From: Solenopsis invicta
Taxonomy: Eukaryota > Arthropoda > Insecta > Hymenoptera > Formicidae
DNA length: 64,000 nt
Direction of reading: 5' to 3'
NCBI RefSeq assembly: GCF_016802725.1
Contig: NC_052673.1
Location: 2,009,037-2,073,036 of the forward strand
This document shows, piece by piece, positions 1 through 11,937 of this stretch. The position numbers were made by a program, and so were the translations under genes. Numbering within the stretch: position 1 is the first letter of the stretch; every line of letters starts with the position of its first letter. Under the pieces are notes generated by a model that was given only the letters and a program-made list of their open reading frames with translations, did not search any database and was not told where the DNA came from.

Positions 1-182
1 TAAAAAGTTCAAAGAAACAGATAAACATTTCTAATTATATTTTGTTTGGCAAATACACATATGCATTTATATTTTCAATCAACATTTTATTCACATATTA
101 AAGTAATATATTATAGTAATAAATAGCATTTCAATATTACTCAAGTTCACGTAAATATTACCTGTTATAATCTCATCTCTAG

Positions 183-454
183 ATATTCCCAGTGAGAAAT
201 GATGACAAAATCGACGTCAATTCAACATCGATTCGACATCAAAATCATCAAAATGATATTATTTCGATGTCGATTTGGTAGGTCATTTCTCGCTGGAAAT
301 TAGTATTAATTCAACATCAAATCGACATCAAATCAACTTGTCGATGACTAGTCAAAATTTAAGCCCATTTTTAAGTCGAATCGACTACACATTTCGACCG
401 TCGATCGACCAGTGTTATCGACGTCGAATCAACTAATCACTTCTGGCTGGGATA
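183..454. repeat. Palindromic minisatellite element of the CGACGTTGA family, copy 1
   Basis: The ends are imperfect inverted repeats (ATATTCCCAGTGAGAAATGAT at the left, the reverse complement of AATCACTTCTGGCTGGGATAT at the right). The interior is short degenerate units mixing ATCGACATC, AATCAACATCG and GACGTCGAATC. An internal TCATTTCTCGCTGG near 282-295 is another copy of the end motif, so this may be two adjacent units. Related copies lie at 1481-1676 and 19400-19463. No coding capacity. I infer a non-autonomous element; the family is unknown to me. Confidence 0.55.
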
Positions 455-639
455 TTGTTGAAACATTGTAGTAATATTTTGCAATGTTTTTCCTATGCTA
501 TGTTGTATGGGATTTTAATAGAAAAGAAAAGTTGCTAATACATAGATCTCTAAACGTAACCTCTTTATTTCTGGAAAATTAAACACATTAGGACTTGCCA
601 TTCAAAGAAACAAGAATTTCAATGAAAAGATGAGGAACG

Positions 640-1198
640 AGATATGAGCAACGCTTTCACAAGCTTTCGACAGATGAAAAACAGCATACGAAATGTCCGC
701 CCGGTGAAGATTCTTGGTGTTCGTGGCAAAAGACGAAAGCTACCAATTGTTTAGCTGATTATAAACACAAGCCGGCATTGTCAGAAGTAGTTTTCAATGC
801 TATTAAGCCTATTTATAATGAGTTAAGCATTGACGACTTCCTTAACCGATGCATTGGTGGTTATACTCAAAACAGCAATGAGAGTTTCTATGCTATGGTC
901 TGATCTTTGGCTCCAAAAGTTGTTTCAAGCGACAAGGTTGTTCTTGATTTGGCTACACATACTTCTGTTTGTATTTATAATAAGTTGTTAAGTATTATAA
1001 AAATTATGGAGGTATTGGGCAAAAGTGTTATAACTTTTGTATGGAAGCCAACAAGTGGCCGCATCAAATTTTCGGAGCGCTCACTTACCAATGCTGGAAA
1101 AAAGATTCGACTTGCAATTATATCGACCAGAAAAGAAGAAAAGACGAAGATTTTTAACAAAGAAGGCCAAATGTATGGTGTTGGCATCACAGACTGAA
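640..1198 (+). pseudogene. Degraded Mutator/Kolobok-like transposase C-terminal relic
   Basis: Around 690-1010 the plus strand encodes peptides that align by eye with the better copy at 17580-18284. KCPPGEDSWC corresponds to HFCPKGPESWC there, AIKPIYNELS to VIKPIYENLS, RCIGGYTQNSNESF to RCVGGYTQNSNESF, and LAPKV to IAPKT. The frame is broken by a TGA at 901-903 where the relative has TGG (Trp). The N-terminal catalytic part is absent. From family knowledge this is the conserved C-terminal block of insect Mutator-like (Kolobok-type) transposases. It is an old fragment in a host intron with no function. Confidence 0.75.
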
Positions 1199-1480
1199 GG
1201 TAAATTGAAAATTTCTTTCTCTGAACTCTAATTAAAACTTTAAACTGCATTTTTCAAATCGGGTGGACGCATAACTTTAACAGATCTTCACAAAATCATT
1301 TGAAATTTTAACTATAGCTTCAAGATAACATTCCTCAGAGAAGTACATACGGATTTTTAATTTCATTGGAAACGTTTTATTTTATAAACAATTTTTCACG
1401 CAATTTCTTCCCTAAAAACGAAACTTTTTTTAAACTCGCACCATTTAAAAAAAAACAGAATTTTAAAATTTTCGTATTTC
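1199..1480. other. AT-rich intron sequence, nothing recognised
   Basis: I see no coding segment, repeat ends or RNA gene between the transposase relic and the next minisatellite element. Confidence 0.5.
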
Positions 1481-1676
1481 TCTACCCGGCCAGAAATAAT
1501 AATGAAATTGACGTCGATTCAACGTCGAAATCGACATTGAATCAACGTCGAAATCGACATTAAATCAACATCTAAATCGACATTGATTCAACGTCGATTT
1601 CGACGTTGAATCAATGTCAAAATCATCGAATCGATATTGAATTGACGTCGATTCTATTATCATTTCTGACTCGGTA
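1481..1676. repeat. Palindromic minisatellite element of the CGACGTTGA family, copy 2
   Basis: The ends are inverted repeats: CTACCCGGCCAGAAATAATA at the left, and CTACCGAGTCAGAAATGATA when the right end is read on the minus strand. The interior is a run of alternating units such as ATCGACATTGAATCAACGTC, with a switch of orientation near the middle, so the whole can fold on itself. It is more regular than copy 1. Confidence 0.6.
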
Positions 1677-3468
1677 GCTAATCATACCTAGATTTGAAAA
1701 TTTTTTTGTTTTTTGTTCCAGGTCAAAAATTGTAGGAGGAATCTGTGGCGCTTTTCAAAAATCATGTCTGCGGTTATGGAGTTCTAACGTCGCCATTTTT
1801 TACATTAAAATTTAAAAAAAAATTTTTATAAACTTAAATACTAATATGACTAATAAAGCTCTTAACTTTAATGTTCCTGTTTTTTTATATGTTCTTAAAA
1901 AAATTATCAAAATTAAGCTTTTTTATGCTTTAGAGTGTCGTTACCCAGAAACCTGTCGTTAATACTATTATAAATGATGCATCATATGGTCGCATGAATA
2001 CAGCTATGCTTGCGCCACTCTGTATCGAAAACGTATCTGTATTCAACATTTGCTTGCCGATGACAATAATGATAATGACGGTTTTTACATAAAATTTCCG
2101 AGATTTGGATTTTGCGTCACGATATCTGCTCGTAGGGCACAGAGAAAAAAAACTTTTATTATGCAATTTTCTCCAAACTATCGTTTGAGCTACTTAGAAC
2201 TTGATCGGTTTATTTGTAACAAGGTTTCTTCTTACTTACACGAAAAGTGTAAAGTATATATTGTACACTTTTACAGTACGTTCACTTTTTGGGAGTGGGG
2301 AAAACGTTGTGTAAATTCAGTGTAAAGTGTAGGCTTTTCAAAGAGAACGCGAAAGTGTAACGTCAAGTGTTTATATATACGACAACTATTTGTGTCTGGT
2401 GTTTATGTTTAAAGTTTTATTGAAAAAGTGGAATTTTATTTCTTAAAATTTATTATTAATTATATTGTTACAATTATCACAAAGTAATGAATGAAATAAA
2501 TGCAAAAATTCTTGGTCACATTTTGGAGTCTGTGTCTAAATAAATACCTTAATAATTACTTCAATAATTGTATATTCTATGTAAATAAGATTCATGTAAA
2601 TTTGTCTAATTATATATTATATAGAATATAATTGTATATTCTATTTAAATAAGAATTCATGTAAATTTATCTTTTAAAGGCCTTATATATTATATTAGTT
2701 GTGAATTGTAAATAATAATAAATGTGTATTCAATAAAAATCCTTAGTTTATGTTAATATAAAAATTCTTTTGTTAAATTGTTTCTTTCATTAAATCAACA
2801 TAAACAATGAACTTTACAAATATAATATACTCCAGAATTAAATACTATAATCGGCGGCTAAGTTTACTTAAAAAGAGTCACTACGTCATATATTGGTTAT
2901 TCTTGATTTTTTTTTAAATAAATTCAAAAGTTCTTTCAACAAATCATTTTTCTCTTCCAATAACTCTCGCGGTTTTAGGAACTTGTATCTTTTTCATTGT
3001 GAAAAAGGATCATAGGAAACTCTAACCTATTAGTGTAACTTTACACTAGCTTATACTCCCTCTCAGGCTCGTGTAAAACCAGTGTAAAATACGTCATCAA
3101 AGTGTGGATACACTTTCAAGACGAACATTTGATGATGTATTTACTTCAAATAATGATAAAAAGAAATATTTATTATAGTCTTAAAGACATACAAAATAAG
3201 TATATCAACTATGTGATTAAAGCGATAGTAATTGGAACAATTACTGTAGCACAAATTTAAACAAACTCAAAAGTTAAGGACTTACAATTCTTTTTTAGCA
3301 ATGGAATAGGAGAACTGATCCGCGTGTCACCATAATGCGCTCGCTTTTTAAAATCTACCGATCGCTCGCGCAAACCCGTCTGAGATCTGCGTACTACATT
3401 ATTCTATTCCTTTTTAATCTTTTAATTTTAATATCTAATTGAAGAATTCGATAAAAAAATAAACTTAC
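1677..3468. other. Intron sequence with scattered GTGTAAA/TTTACAC motifs
   Basis: Intron downstream of the last visible Sprint exon. Two clusters of the motif GTGTAAA or TTTACAC (about 2235-2370 and 3028-3115) face each other and could be remnants of inverted-repeat ends of one old element, but the alignment is weak. The rest is AT-rich with no coding segment I can support. Confidence 0.35.
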
Positions 3469-3704
3469 ACAAAAGAGGATCTAGTCGTTCTTTCAAACTC
3501 TTATTTCGTTTGATTCTTTCCACATCACTTTCCGCACCTGTATCTAGTATGGTTTCCCATTCGGAAGGATCGTACGTGCAATCTTTTCGTGAATCCAGGA
3601 TGTCTTCGCGTTCCACATTACGCTTTTCGACATTGTCGTATGAAGAGTTCCGGTCACTGTATAACGATTCGCACGTATCTGGCGACTTAAGTAGTTCCGG
3701 ATAT
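3469..3704 (-). CDS. spri: Sprint (RIN family Rab5 GEF), exon J, last coding exon in window
   Basis: Minus-strand exon of 236 bp between a tatag acceptor (3705-3706) and a gtaagt donor (starting at 3468). It continues the frame of the exon at 7431-7584 (phase 2 in, phase 1 out). It encodes YPELLKSPDTCESLYSDRNS, then a charged stretch with DPSEWETILDTGAESDVERI and ending NKSLKERLDPLL. The last motif is a recognisable conserved block that precedes the helical-bundle/VPS9 GEF part in Sprint/RIN proteins. The VPS9 and Ras-association domains are not found between here and base 1, so they must lie to the left of the window. Confidence 0.82.
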
Positions 3705-4278
3705 CTATAAAAAGATTTTGAGTTTGATATTCTCGATTATATTTGAATTTAATTAAGTGTAACTTTTTAGAAAAATTTCTATCAAATAATTTTTGTTTTT
3801 CATCGTTATGTTAGTTACATAGAAATAAATAAAACAGTTAAAATTATGATAAATAAAAGATGTGATTCAGATAATATGTATAACAAGAAAAAGTAAAATT
3901 TTAATACAAAAGAAAAAATATGTTCAAAAATGTGAAGTACGCCATTATACAAAATAAATATAAAAAAGAGAAAGTAGAATAAAACATAGAAATCACATTA
4001 AAAGAATCACTACATAAACTTCAATTATTACGGAACATCGTATACAATTCTCCCACGAGTTTGACTGGAATAGGATCGAGATTTTGGACAAGGAGCTATA
4101 ACTTAATAAACTGCTCATATTTGAAATGATATATATAAAAAAGCGAAAAGCTTAAATTTACAAAATTATGCGGAGCTTCTCGATCCAATATATCTCGAAC
4201 TAATTCGATGATTCTAATTCTTTTGTAAACGCTAATACTGTGTAAGTGAAGGGGAAAAACAGAGAGAGGAGTTACATA
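3705..4278. other. Intron sequence, nothing recognised
   Basis: AT-rich intron between exon J and the first foldback element. I see no open coding segment with a family match, no repeat ends and no RNA gene. Confidence 0.5.
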
Positions 4279-4757
4279 TACAGGGTATTCAAAAAGTCCC
4301 GGACCGGCGAAATACCTCGAAAACTAAGCATTTTAGAAAAAAATGTTTCAGATAAAAGTTGTAGGGTTTTAAAAGATCTATTTACTGATCTATTTACTGA
4401 TCTCAGTTTGACCTTGGATGGCATCGCCAAGGTCAGATCAAAATCACATTAACTTTTTTAAATGGAACTGCCTACTTTTTATTGCATATTCTTGTAGCTT
4501 ATCTCAAGACCTTTCTAAAACACTATAAGTAAATGTATTTTCGTTAAGTATTTTTCGAGTTGTGAAGCTTGAAAGTTACAGTACATTACAGCTTTCAAGC
4601 CTCACAACTCGGAAAATACTCAACGAAAATAAACTTTCTTGTAGTGTTTTGGAAAGGTCTCGAAATTGATTACAAGAAAATGCAATAAAAATATGCAGGG
4701 TGTTCAAAAAGTCCGGGACATTCAACCGGTCCGGGACTTTTTGAACACCCTGCATAT
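4279..4757. repeat. Foldback (hairpin) element with CAGGGTRTTCAAAAAGTC ends
   Basis: The left end reads ACAGGGTATTCAAAAAGTCC and the right end is its complement (GGACTTTTTGAACACCCTGC). The middle is a long imperfect palindrome centred near 4588, built from AAATGGAACTGCCTAC...CTTGAAAGTTACAGTAC and its inverse. An extra almost perfect 60-bp hairpin occupies 4697-4757. Segments of the arms are shared with the larger foldback at 48664-49740, so the two are one family. CAGGGTGNN ends next to TA are typical of insect Tc1/mariner-like MITEs. No coding capacity. Confidence 0.75.
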
Positions 4758-4842
4758 TTTTTATTGCATTTTCTTGTAATCGATTTCGAGACCTTTCCAA
4801 AGGGGAAAGGGGAAGATCGGGTGACTCACCCTGGAATTTCGA

Positions 4843-5731
4843 TCTCAATTTTTTTAATTATTTTAGAAATGAAAAAAAGTTTACGTCTCCCGGCGTTTGA
4901 TCGAATAGGCCTTAGTTTCGAAGTAATAAATTTGTGAAAATTGGCTACCGCGGCGCTCAATATAAGTCTTCTCGGTAACTACTCTTCCAACCAGTGCAGT
5001 TGGCTCCGTGCGTTAAGTGCTTACTTCACAATAGTAAGATCCGGATTTGCTCTCGGAGGTGAACAATAATTTTTTTTTAATAAGTATGTTTATTTTTATG
5101 ATATTGATTTAATATGCAAATTTCTAAAACAGAAAATTTAATTTAATATCATATGTTGTTTATTATATCACATGTTTTTTTTATGTTTGTTTATTCTTCT
5201 ACGATTAATTTTGAAAACTAGAAATTTAAAATACTGTTAATATTATTTTTAATTAAATTTTAAATTTAAACGATTTAAAAATTTAAATGCGTTGCTTTTA
5301 TATGTTATTCATTTCAAATAATTTATATAATATTATTATTACTTATTTATTATTTCAAATATTATTAAATTATTGAATTAAAATTCCCTTCAAATTAAAT
5401 TTAAATTAATATTTAGAATATGATATTAAATTAAAAATTTTCTGTTTTAAAAATTTGCATACTACATTAATATCATTAAAATAAATAAACATACTTATTA
5501 AAAGAAAAATTATTGCTCACCTCCGAGAGCGAACCCGGATCTTATGATTGTAAAGCGAGCACCTAACGCACGGAACCAACTGCATCGGTTGGGAGAGCAG
5601 GCTCATATGGCGCGCTGCGGTAAAACCAATTTTCACAAATTTATTACATTGAAACTTAAGACCTGTTCAATCAAACAGGAGACAAAACTTTTTTTCATTT
5701 CTAGAATAATTAAAAAAATTGGGGTTGAAAT
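4843..5731. repeat. 889-bp foldback element
   Basis: Two arms of about 245 bp face each other (4843-5088 and about 5482-5731). They share the blocks AATTTTTTTAATTATT, AAATTTGTGAAAATTGG, CAGTTGGYTCCGTGCGTTA and GATCCGGRTTYGCTCTCGG in inverted order. The centre is very AT-rich. No transposase is present. The arms differ by scattered substitutions, so the palindrome is not recent. Confidence 0.75.
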
Positions 5732-6004
5732 AAAAAATTTAAATTATATTTGTTATTACTGAAAATTTAATATAGTAATCTTATTGGATTCGTACTATCA
5801 TCTGCGTAGGCGCGCATTGGCAAATTAATTTAAGTTGTTTATAAAGAAAATGGGAACTTACAAGCCAAATTGGATTTTCGTGCTAATAGAAATAGTTTCT
5901 ATCAATGTATAAATAATGAAAAATAAAATACAAATTAAATGAGAAAAGGGTCTGAAGACGTAAATCAAAATATAAATAGTTATCAAAAAGGCCAACACTA
6001 GATG

Positions 6005-6153
6005 GGTTGCGTTCAAAAATTCTATGGATCGGGTAAAGTAACTTTGAGTGATCAATTCAGGATGAAGAAATCTTAAGAAATCTCAAAATCTCTTTATCTT
6101 GATTGGTCATTTAAAGTTACTCTATTCGACGGGTAGAATTTTCGAACGCAGCC
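6005..6153. repeat. Short MITE with inverted ends
   Basis: The left end GGTTGCGTTCAAAAATTCTA is matched on the opposite strand at the right end (GGCTGCGTTCGAAAATTCTA). Inner blocks AAAGTAACTTTGAGTGATCA and TGGTCATTTAAAGTTACTCT also pair. About 150 bp, no coding capacity. Confidence 0.65.
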
Positions 6154-6189
6154 ATGTTCGTGTGTAATTAATATATGTATTGACAATCA

Positions 6190-6250
6190 ACATATTACAA
6201 GTACAGACGTTTCGATCCTACGATTTGGATCATCTTCAGTATAATGTTTC
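6190..6250. repeat. Possible retroelement fragment (GACGTTTCGAT...ATCATCTTCAGT motif)
   Basis: The motif AGACGTTTCGATCCTACGAT followed by TTGGATCATCTTCAGT resembles a motif I know from the ends of arthropod retroelements, including Penelope-like ones. No coding part is adjacent, so the class is a guess. Confidence 0.3.
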
Positions 6251-7430
6251 TTCGCCAAGCATAATCATGAATACATTATCTATTCTTGTTTCTTGATTCC
6301 AGAGTCATTTAATGCACGATTTTTCAACTGTTGTACGATTACCTTTCCGTTTACCATCGAAGCAATATTGCCTCACTTATTCCCAAACGAATGCGTATCC
6401 TATTAAATCCTTTGAAGGTAACAAAGTAGAGGCCTAGGGCTACATTTTCAGTTATTTTCGAAGAAAATCGAGGCTTTTTAATCGCGCCGTCATTTTGAAA
6501 AATTAAAAATGGCAAAAATTGTCTAAAACGGGTCCTGACCGAAAAATGAGTGTTTTCACGTAAAAGAGCATTCAATTTTCTATAGAAAACAACATTTCAT
6601 TTTCAAACTTGCCTTTCACGCTGACTGTTAAGTAGGGAAAAGAGCTCTGTGACGAAAGTTCAAAAATTTAAGATCCTACAATTCAACAACCAATTATTCT
6701 ATGGGCTTAATATTTAGCATAGTGTTCGGCTGTCAAACTGTTCAAGCTCATATAATATGAACAAAATCTGAGACACTTCAAAAAATGGGTGGCTCCTTTC
6801 ACGTGGAATAATATATATTAATAAAGTGTTATTATTAATGTTATATTAGTTGATGTTTACCACCCTGGTGAAAACATTTCTCTAAATTTTTCGTACAATT
6901 TTTCCAAATTTTTCGGAATATCTTGTGTAATTTTATAACTTTCTCCGATTTTGTACGAATTAGAATATTTTAAAGAAATATTTAAAAAAAACTCAGAGAA
7001 TCTACATCTTTTCTCAGAATTTTTGATATTAATTATAATATGAAATATTCTAAAATTTTCAAGATTTTTGTTCCATAATTTTTTATGAAATGTTATAAAA
7101 TCCGAAAAAGTTAAAAGTATTTTTTAAAAGTTATGCAATGAGAAATCTGAATATTTCAAAATTTGCATGTAAAAATTCTGAAAAAAGACGTAGATTTTTT
7201 ATTTATGAATATTTCTAAAAAATGTTCCAATTTGTATAAAAAAATGAACAAAATTTTTACCAGAAAAGACATATAAATATTTTAAATAGACAAAAATCCA
7301 TCTTGGACAAAAATTCCCTTTTATATTGATTTTTATCTATTAAAATTTAATAACTTTTTAGTTTTTACTATTACTATTCTTTACTAATTATCATAAAATT
7401 TTGCAATTTTGTTTATATTAAAAAACTTAC
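6251..7430. other. Intron sequence, nothing recognised
   Basis: AT-rich intron between the short MITE and exon I. No coding segment or clear repeat ends seen. Confidence 0.45.
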
Positions 7431-7584
7431 CGTTGTAGAATAATATTTTGAACAGTCAGGATATTCCCTACAATACTTTTATTACATTCATCATTACCAG
7501 GAAATTTCCTTGCTACATTGTCATCATCATAATCGGCATCACAGTCATAGTCCAGTTCGCAATCTGGCTCTTCAGCTTCATTAC
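7431..7584 (-). CDS. spri: Sprint (RIN family Rab5 GEF), exon I, acidic segment
   Basis: Minus-strand exon of 154 bp with an acceptor after TTTCAAATAG and a gtaagttt donor. The frame is phase 1 in and phase 2 out, which fits the exon on each side. It encodes GNEAEEPDCELDYDCDADYD, then DDNVARKFPGNDECNKS and IVGNILTVQNIILQ. The first half is strongly acidic (Asp/Glu run of about 20 residues) and probably disordered. The second half looks like the start of a folded region. It follows directly on the SSWEFIG block of exon H. Confidence 0.8.
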
Positions 7585-7682
7585 CTATTTGAAATAATTA
7601 GAAATTGATTATTTATATATCTAACATTTATATATCTAACTCTCCACTTTTTACACTTAAGGATATAACAATTGAATAAATA

Positions 7683-7786
7683 ATTCAAATAAGGCAAGAC
7701 GAACTTAAGAGCCGTGCTGGGTGTTGTGCGCCAAAAACAAAAACAATCGTTTGTTATAGATAAGCTCGTCTTGCCTTATTTAAATT
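7683..7786. repeat. 104-bp hairpin MITE
   Basis: The ends AATTCAAATAAGGCAAGACG and CGTCTTGCCTTATTTAAATT are inverted repeats of about 25 bp around a 50-bp loop containing CCAAAAACAAAAACAATCG. No coding capacity. Confidence 0.65.
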
Positions 7787-8270
7787 GTTATTCATAGGAG
7801 CCTCGATCTTTTGTTTTTCGTTTTTAATTAAATAATTAAAATTTTTAATAGATATTTAATATTCCAAAATTTTTTTATTATGTATCTTTCTGCTTAAAAT
7901 AAATAAAATTAATTAAAATCATAAGAAATAAGAAGAAATGCTATTTTTCAAATCTTCGAGCTTAATTCTTAATTATAGTGGGGTATAAACATATCCTGTC
8001 ACATACGATCAAGAAGCTATTTCTCGCGTGACACAAGCGTTGTTACCACTTCATGTACTCTCAGTAGTGACCCCAAAAAAACAAGAAAAGTCTATATAAA
8101 CGATATCCTAATCTCTTTATGCTTTAGCGCGATCCAGCGACTTCCGAGCAACCGAGATTATCGGTTCTCATTGTCAGTAATGGCTGAACCGATCAAATTC
8201 TGAGTAGTCTTAACCGATAACTTGAATATGAATTGTACCATAAAAATGTTTTTCTTTTTTCTCTCCGTGC
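7787..8270. other. Intron sequence, nothing recognised
   Basis: No coding segment or repeat boundary recognised between the hairpin MITE and the hAT-like element. Confidence 0.45.
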
Positions 8271-8278
8271 TCTACAAG

Positions 8279-9116
8279 CAGAGTTGGGCAAAATGCACAG
8301 ATATCTATACTAAACTAGATCGCTAACCTGTGGCATTAGCATATGACAGTACTGAGGCAGGAAGGATATCCGGTTTCAGCCATGTTACCTACAACAAAAT
8401 GGCAGCTCCAATGCCGCTCTAATGCCGCTCTTGCTTGTCATTATGGCACGATATCGAAAAAACACACTCGATAATCGCAATTAATATGCTCAACGGTGCT
8501 CAGCGGTTAACCGGTTTAGTTGTCAAACCTGTCAAACACATACGCACTAACCTAATCTACGCGTAGACGCCATTTTCTTGTTGGGTAAGATGGCCGAATC
8601 CGGATATCCTGCCGGACACAGCTATTCAGCCGAAGGTAGCGATCTAGTTGTTAGATAGATATCTGTGGCAAAATGTAATCGGAAAAAATGATTGACGATT
8701 ATGACTTCAATCATTTGTGTAATAATGACTGATAATTAAGGAATATTAGTTGTAGTTAGAATTCTTATACTAATGATTAGTAGTTATGAATCAATGCCAT
8801 TACTAAGTAATGATCAATAATTATTAGTTATTGATGAAAATCTGAATAAGTTAGTCATTATAATCATTAATATAATCATTATCCAGTGAGTAAAATGTTA
8901 TCAAAAAGAATTCTTAATGACTAATAATTTTTTGGTAATCATAATTAACAAATGATATGCAATTGTGATTAACGAAAGTAAAATATTCTTTGAAATTACT
9001 TGTCAATTGTAATTACTTTTGTCAAAACATTTGTGACTAATGACTAATTATTCCGACTAATGATCAATCAAAATTTTAGTCATTATTCAATTTTATTTAT
9101 AATATAATCAACTCTG
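8279..9116. mobile_element. Non-autonomous hAT-like element (outer), 838 bp
   Basis: The element begins CAGAGTTGGGCAAAATG and ends ATAATCAACTCTG, giving inverted ends CAGAGTTG / CAACTCTG. It is flanked by the perfect 8-bp direct repeat TCTACAAG at 8271-8278 and 9117-9124. An 8-bp duplication with CAGNGTTGGGCAA ends is the known hallmark of hAT transposons. The interior is AT-rich with many TTAGTCATTA-type words and no transposase. It is interrupted by a second element at 8296-8667, so it was about 460 bp when inserted. Confidence 0.8.
8296..8667. mobile_element. Nested hAT-like MITE (inner), 372 bp
   Basis: The ends CACAGATATCTATACTAAAC and its inverse GTTAGATAGATATCTGTG are imperfect terminal inverted repeats. 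They continue inward with AGATCGCTA / TAGCGATCT and GGATATCCGG / CCGGATATCC. It is flanked by the perfect 8-bp repeat GCAAAATG (8288-8295 and 8668-8675), which is sequence of the outer element and so proves the order of insertion. No coding capacity. Confidence 0.8.
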
Positions 9117-9892
9117 TCTACAAGTAAATATATCGTGATAAAAAAATTCAAGTCTCGAATTATTCATGTAAGAAACGTTATTGTTGTCAAAATTTGTTCC
9201 ACATTATCGACACCGATGGCGCTCGTTTACAGTCAGCTGATCGAGAGTGATGAGCGAAAAAACGAAAAAGCGAGCGAGAGAGCAAGCGACAAAAGTGAAA
9301 AAGAGCAAGCAAGATACGTAATTTCAAGAAACACGATAATATCTTGTACAATGAGTAAAAAGAAACAGAAGGGAACATTTGGCACAATGATTAGGGACGG
9401 AAGTAGCTATACAGGATGACTCAGAAAATCTGCCGTACCCTCATGGGTTGATAGAGCAAGTGAAACTAAGAAGAAAAGTCCTTTACCATTTTTCAAAATT
9501 TGCAATAGTTACCAAGATAAAAATTAATAAAGTCGGCAAATGAGCACGTACTTTCCCTACCCATCGTACGCGGGGACCGCTTGTCGGTCGCCAAACCATA
9601 GGCAGCCGCTGCAGGCGGCGCGGTAAGAAGGGAAAAGCAGCAATGGCTGTCTTATCCACTTCACCGCGCCGCTTGCCGCGGCTACCTGTGCCCTGCTGAA
9701 AAAGAGTGATTACAACTGATTAACAAAAAAGTAATCCATTTCAATCCTGTTTGTTATTCCGGAATTTCGGTATCAAAAAGGATTAAATTTATACAAAATG
9801 TATATAATTCATCTTAGACGGATTAGTAACGGGTTATAGGAATTCATATGAATCTGAACTTTGACGATTGCACGTGTGGACATTAAATAAAA

Positions 9893-10330
9893 TAATTAAT
9901 TGAAAATAAGATAGGAAACCAGATAGATTAATTAAAACAGAATACATTAATGTAAACGTAATAAATGTTTAGTTTACAAAAAAATATTTCTTGTATCCTT
10001 TTCATTAAAAAATATTAAAAAAAGATTAAATTTGAATTAAACATTAATTTATGTACAAGATTAAATAACAATACAAATTGTTATTTACATGTAAAAATAT
10101 AAAATTTTATGTGGAACAGCGTTCCATACACATCACGTTTGAAAAGAATGAGAGTGAGTATTCGTCTCGAGGTTACAACAAGCAGCTCACTGAAGTATGA
10201 GCTGGAAAGTCAGCCGCGGTGGCGCTTAGATATAATGCCTGTAGCCGCACTTGACTCACAAGAAGATCCTCCGCGACCGCCTAGTGATGGCCAGCACTCA
10301 CTTGTTAAATCCATTTCAATTCAAAATTAC
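9893..10330 (-). repeat. Interspersed repeat, inverted relative of 53455-53900
   Basis: On the minus strand this stretch matches 53455-53900. Shared blocks are AAATGGATTTAA, TGAGTCAAGTGCGGCYACAG, GCCACCGCGGCYGACT, ATACTTCAGTGAGC, GGAACGCTGTTCCACATAAA and GTATTCTGTTTTAAT. The GGAACGCTGTTCC word is itself palindromic. No protein is encoded. Confidence 0.65.
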
Positions 10331-10846
10331 AGGATTTCATAAATTATAATTAAATCAAATTTTAATGCGATGCTGACAATTCTTGTGTGCCATTTTTAAA
10401 TAAAAAGATATTTTGATGATAACATTAAATCACGTTAACAAATTTGTAAAATTGTCCAAAAGCTATGCTTTTTTTTAACAGTTAATAAACAACCGTCAAG
10501 AAAAAAATAGTTTTCGAACAATTTTACAAATTATTTAAAATAATTTACAATGTTATTTTATCAAAATAGCTTTTCATTTAAAAATAGCACGTAAGAATAC
10601 TTAGCGTCTCAACGTATCATTTTTCGCCAATAATGTTAGGATTCTTAAAAACGTGGTCGCTGAAAGTTTTTAGGAGTCTCAATGTAACTAAATTAAAATT
10701 TTTAAAAATTGTTATATTATGCATTACACTAAAACAATTTATAAAATTAGAAAAATAAAATCTTTCGAATTTTCTTGAATGTTTGGAAATTTTTAACAGC
10801 ATAGATGTATATTAAATTAAAAAAAAAAGAAATATATAGAAGTAAT

Positions 10847-10895
10847 ACACATACACACACACACACACTCACACTCACTCGCACTTGCACACGCG

Positions 10896-10953
<58 letters not shown>

Positions 10954-10967
10954 CACACGCACGCACG

Positions 10968-11014
<47 letters not shown>
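10847..11014. repeat. (CA)n microsatellite with CG-containing interruptions
   Basis: About 165 bp of (AC)n with GCGCGC and ACGCACGC interruptions. Cysteine/valine or threonine/histidine readings across it are artefacts. Confidence 0.95.
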
Positions 11015-11018
<4 letters not shown>

Positions 11019-11614
11019 TACTTCTATATATTTCTTTCTATATACTTCTATATAATTCCTTCCCATTTATTACAATGAATTAAATCGTAAATATATTCAA
11101 CAGCATTCATACTCATTATATTTGATTCGTAAATATTTTGGTAATTAAAAATGATTAAAAACTGCCACAGATTCAAGCGGATTCTTATTCAGCTACTTAT
11201 TCGGATTCATCTGAATTAACAAAAATATGTATTCGAAAAGAATTATTTCGGATTAAAACTAATCGTTGTATGATGTATTATAAACATTTACGATTCATTC
11301 AGCATTAAAACGGCTTATCTTTTAATCCAGGCAATGGATTATATTTATTAAAACAAATTACAGTAGATTAAAATGGATTAGATTTTAATCCAAATTAATC
11401 GGTTTTAATCGCCCTTTTTTAGAAGGGTGGTTTTGCGACCGACGGGCGGTCCCCGCGTGTGGTGAGGGAAAGTACATGCTATTTGCTGAATTTATTAATT
11501 TTTATTTCGGTAACTATTGCGAATTTTGAAAAATGGTAAAGAACTTTTCTTCTCAGTTTCACTAGTTCTATCAACTCATGAGGGTATGGGCAGATTTTTT
11601 GGGTCACCCTCTAT

Positions 11615-11937
11615 ATGATGAACGTTTAAGATGGCTGCACAAGGGCGCCAATATTGAATGATTTTTTGTCATTTCAGTATAATATTATAAGTAAATCTAA
11701 AAATTTATTGCGATAATAAAACAATGATTTATTATTTAAAGTATGATTTCCGAGAAAACTGAAATAGTAATACTGTTTTATTCGTAATTTTTAATTTTAC
11801 GATTTTACAATATTATACATACAATAGATCATAACCTCCAAAATATAAAATTTTTGTTATTATTGATACTAACTGATTGAAACATTATCCCATAATTTCG
11901 AACTGCTGTTGTTATACCACACGCCCAACAATAGGTC
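11615..11937. other. Intron sequence, nothing recognised
   Basis: AT-rich sequence between the 2.2-kb element and the perfect hairpin; no feature seen. Confidence 0.45.

Larger units (their letters stand above)
9410..11614. mobile_element. 2.2-kb element with ~210-bp terminal inverted repeats
   Basis: The left terminus TACAGGATGACTCAGAAAAT is repeated in inverse at the right terminus (TTTTTGGGTCACCCTCTATA), next to TA. The arms continue for about 210 bp and share CTTTACCATTTTTCAAAATT, AAAAATTAATAAA and GCGGGGACCGCTTGTCGGTC. The arms are related to those of the 415-bp foldback at 42971-43385. The interior holds a repeat also found at 53455-53900 and a (CA)n tract. No transposase remains, so it is non-autonomous. 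Confidence 0.7.

Noticed and set aside
2235..3115. An 880-bp element bounded by GTGTAAA/TTTACAC clusters
   Set aside because: The two clusters share short words but no collinear inverted alignment or target duplication is visible.
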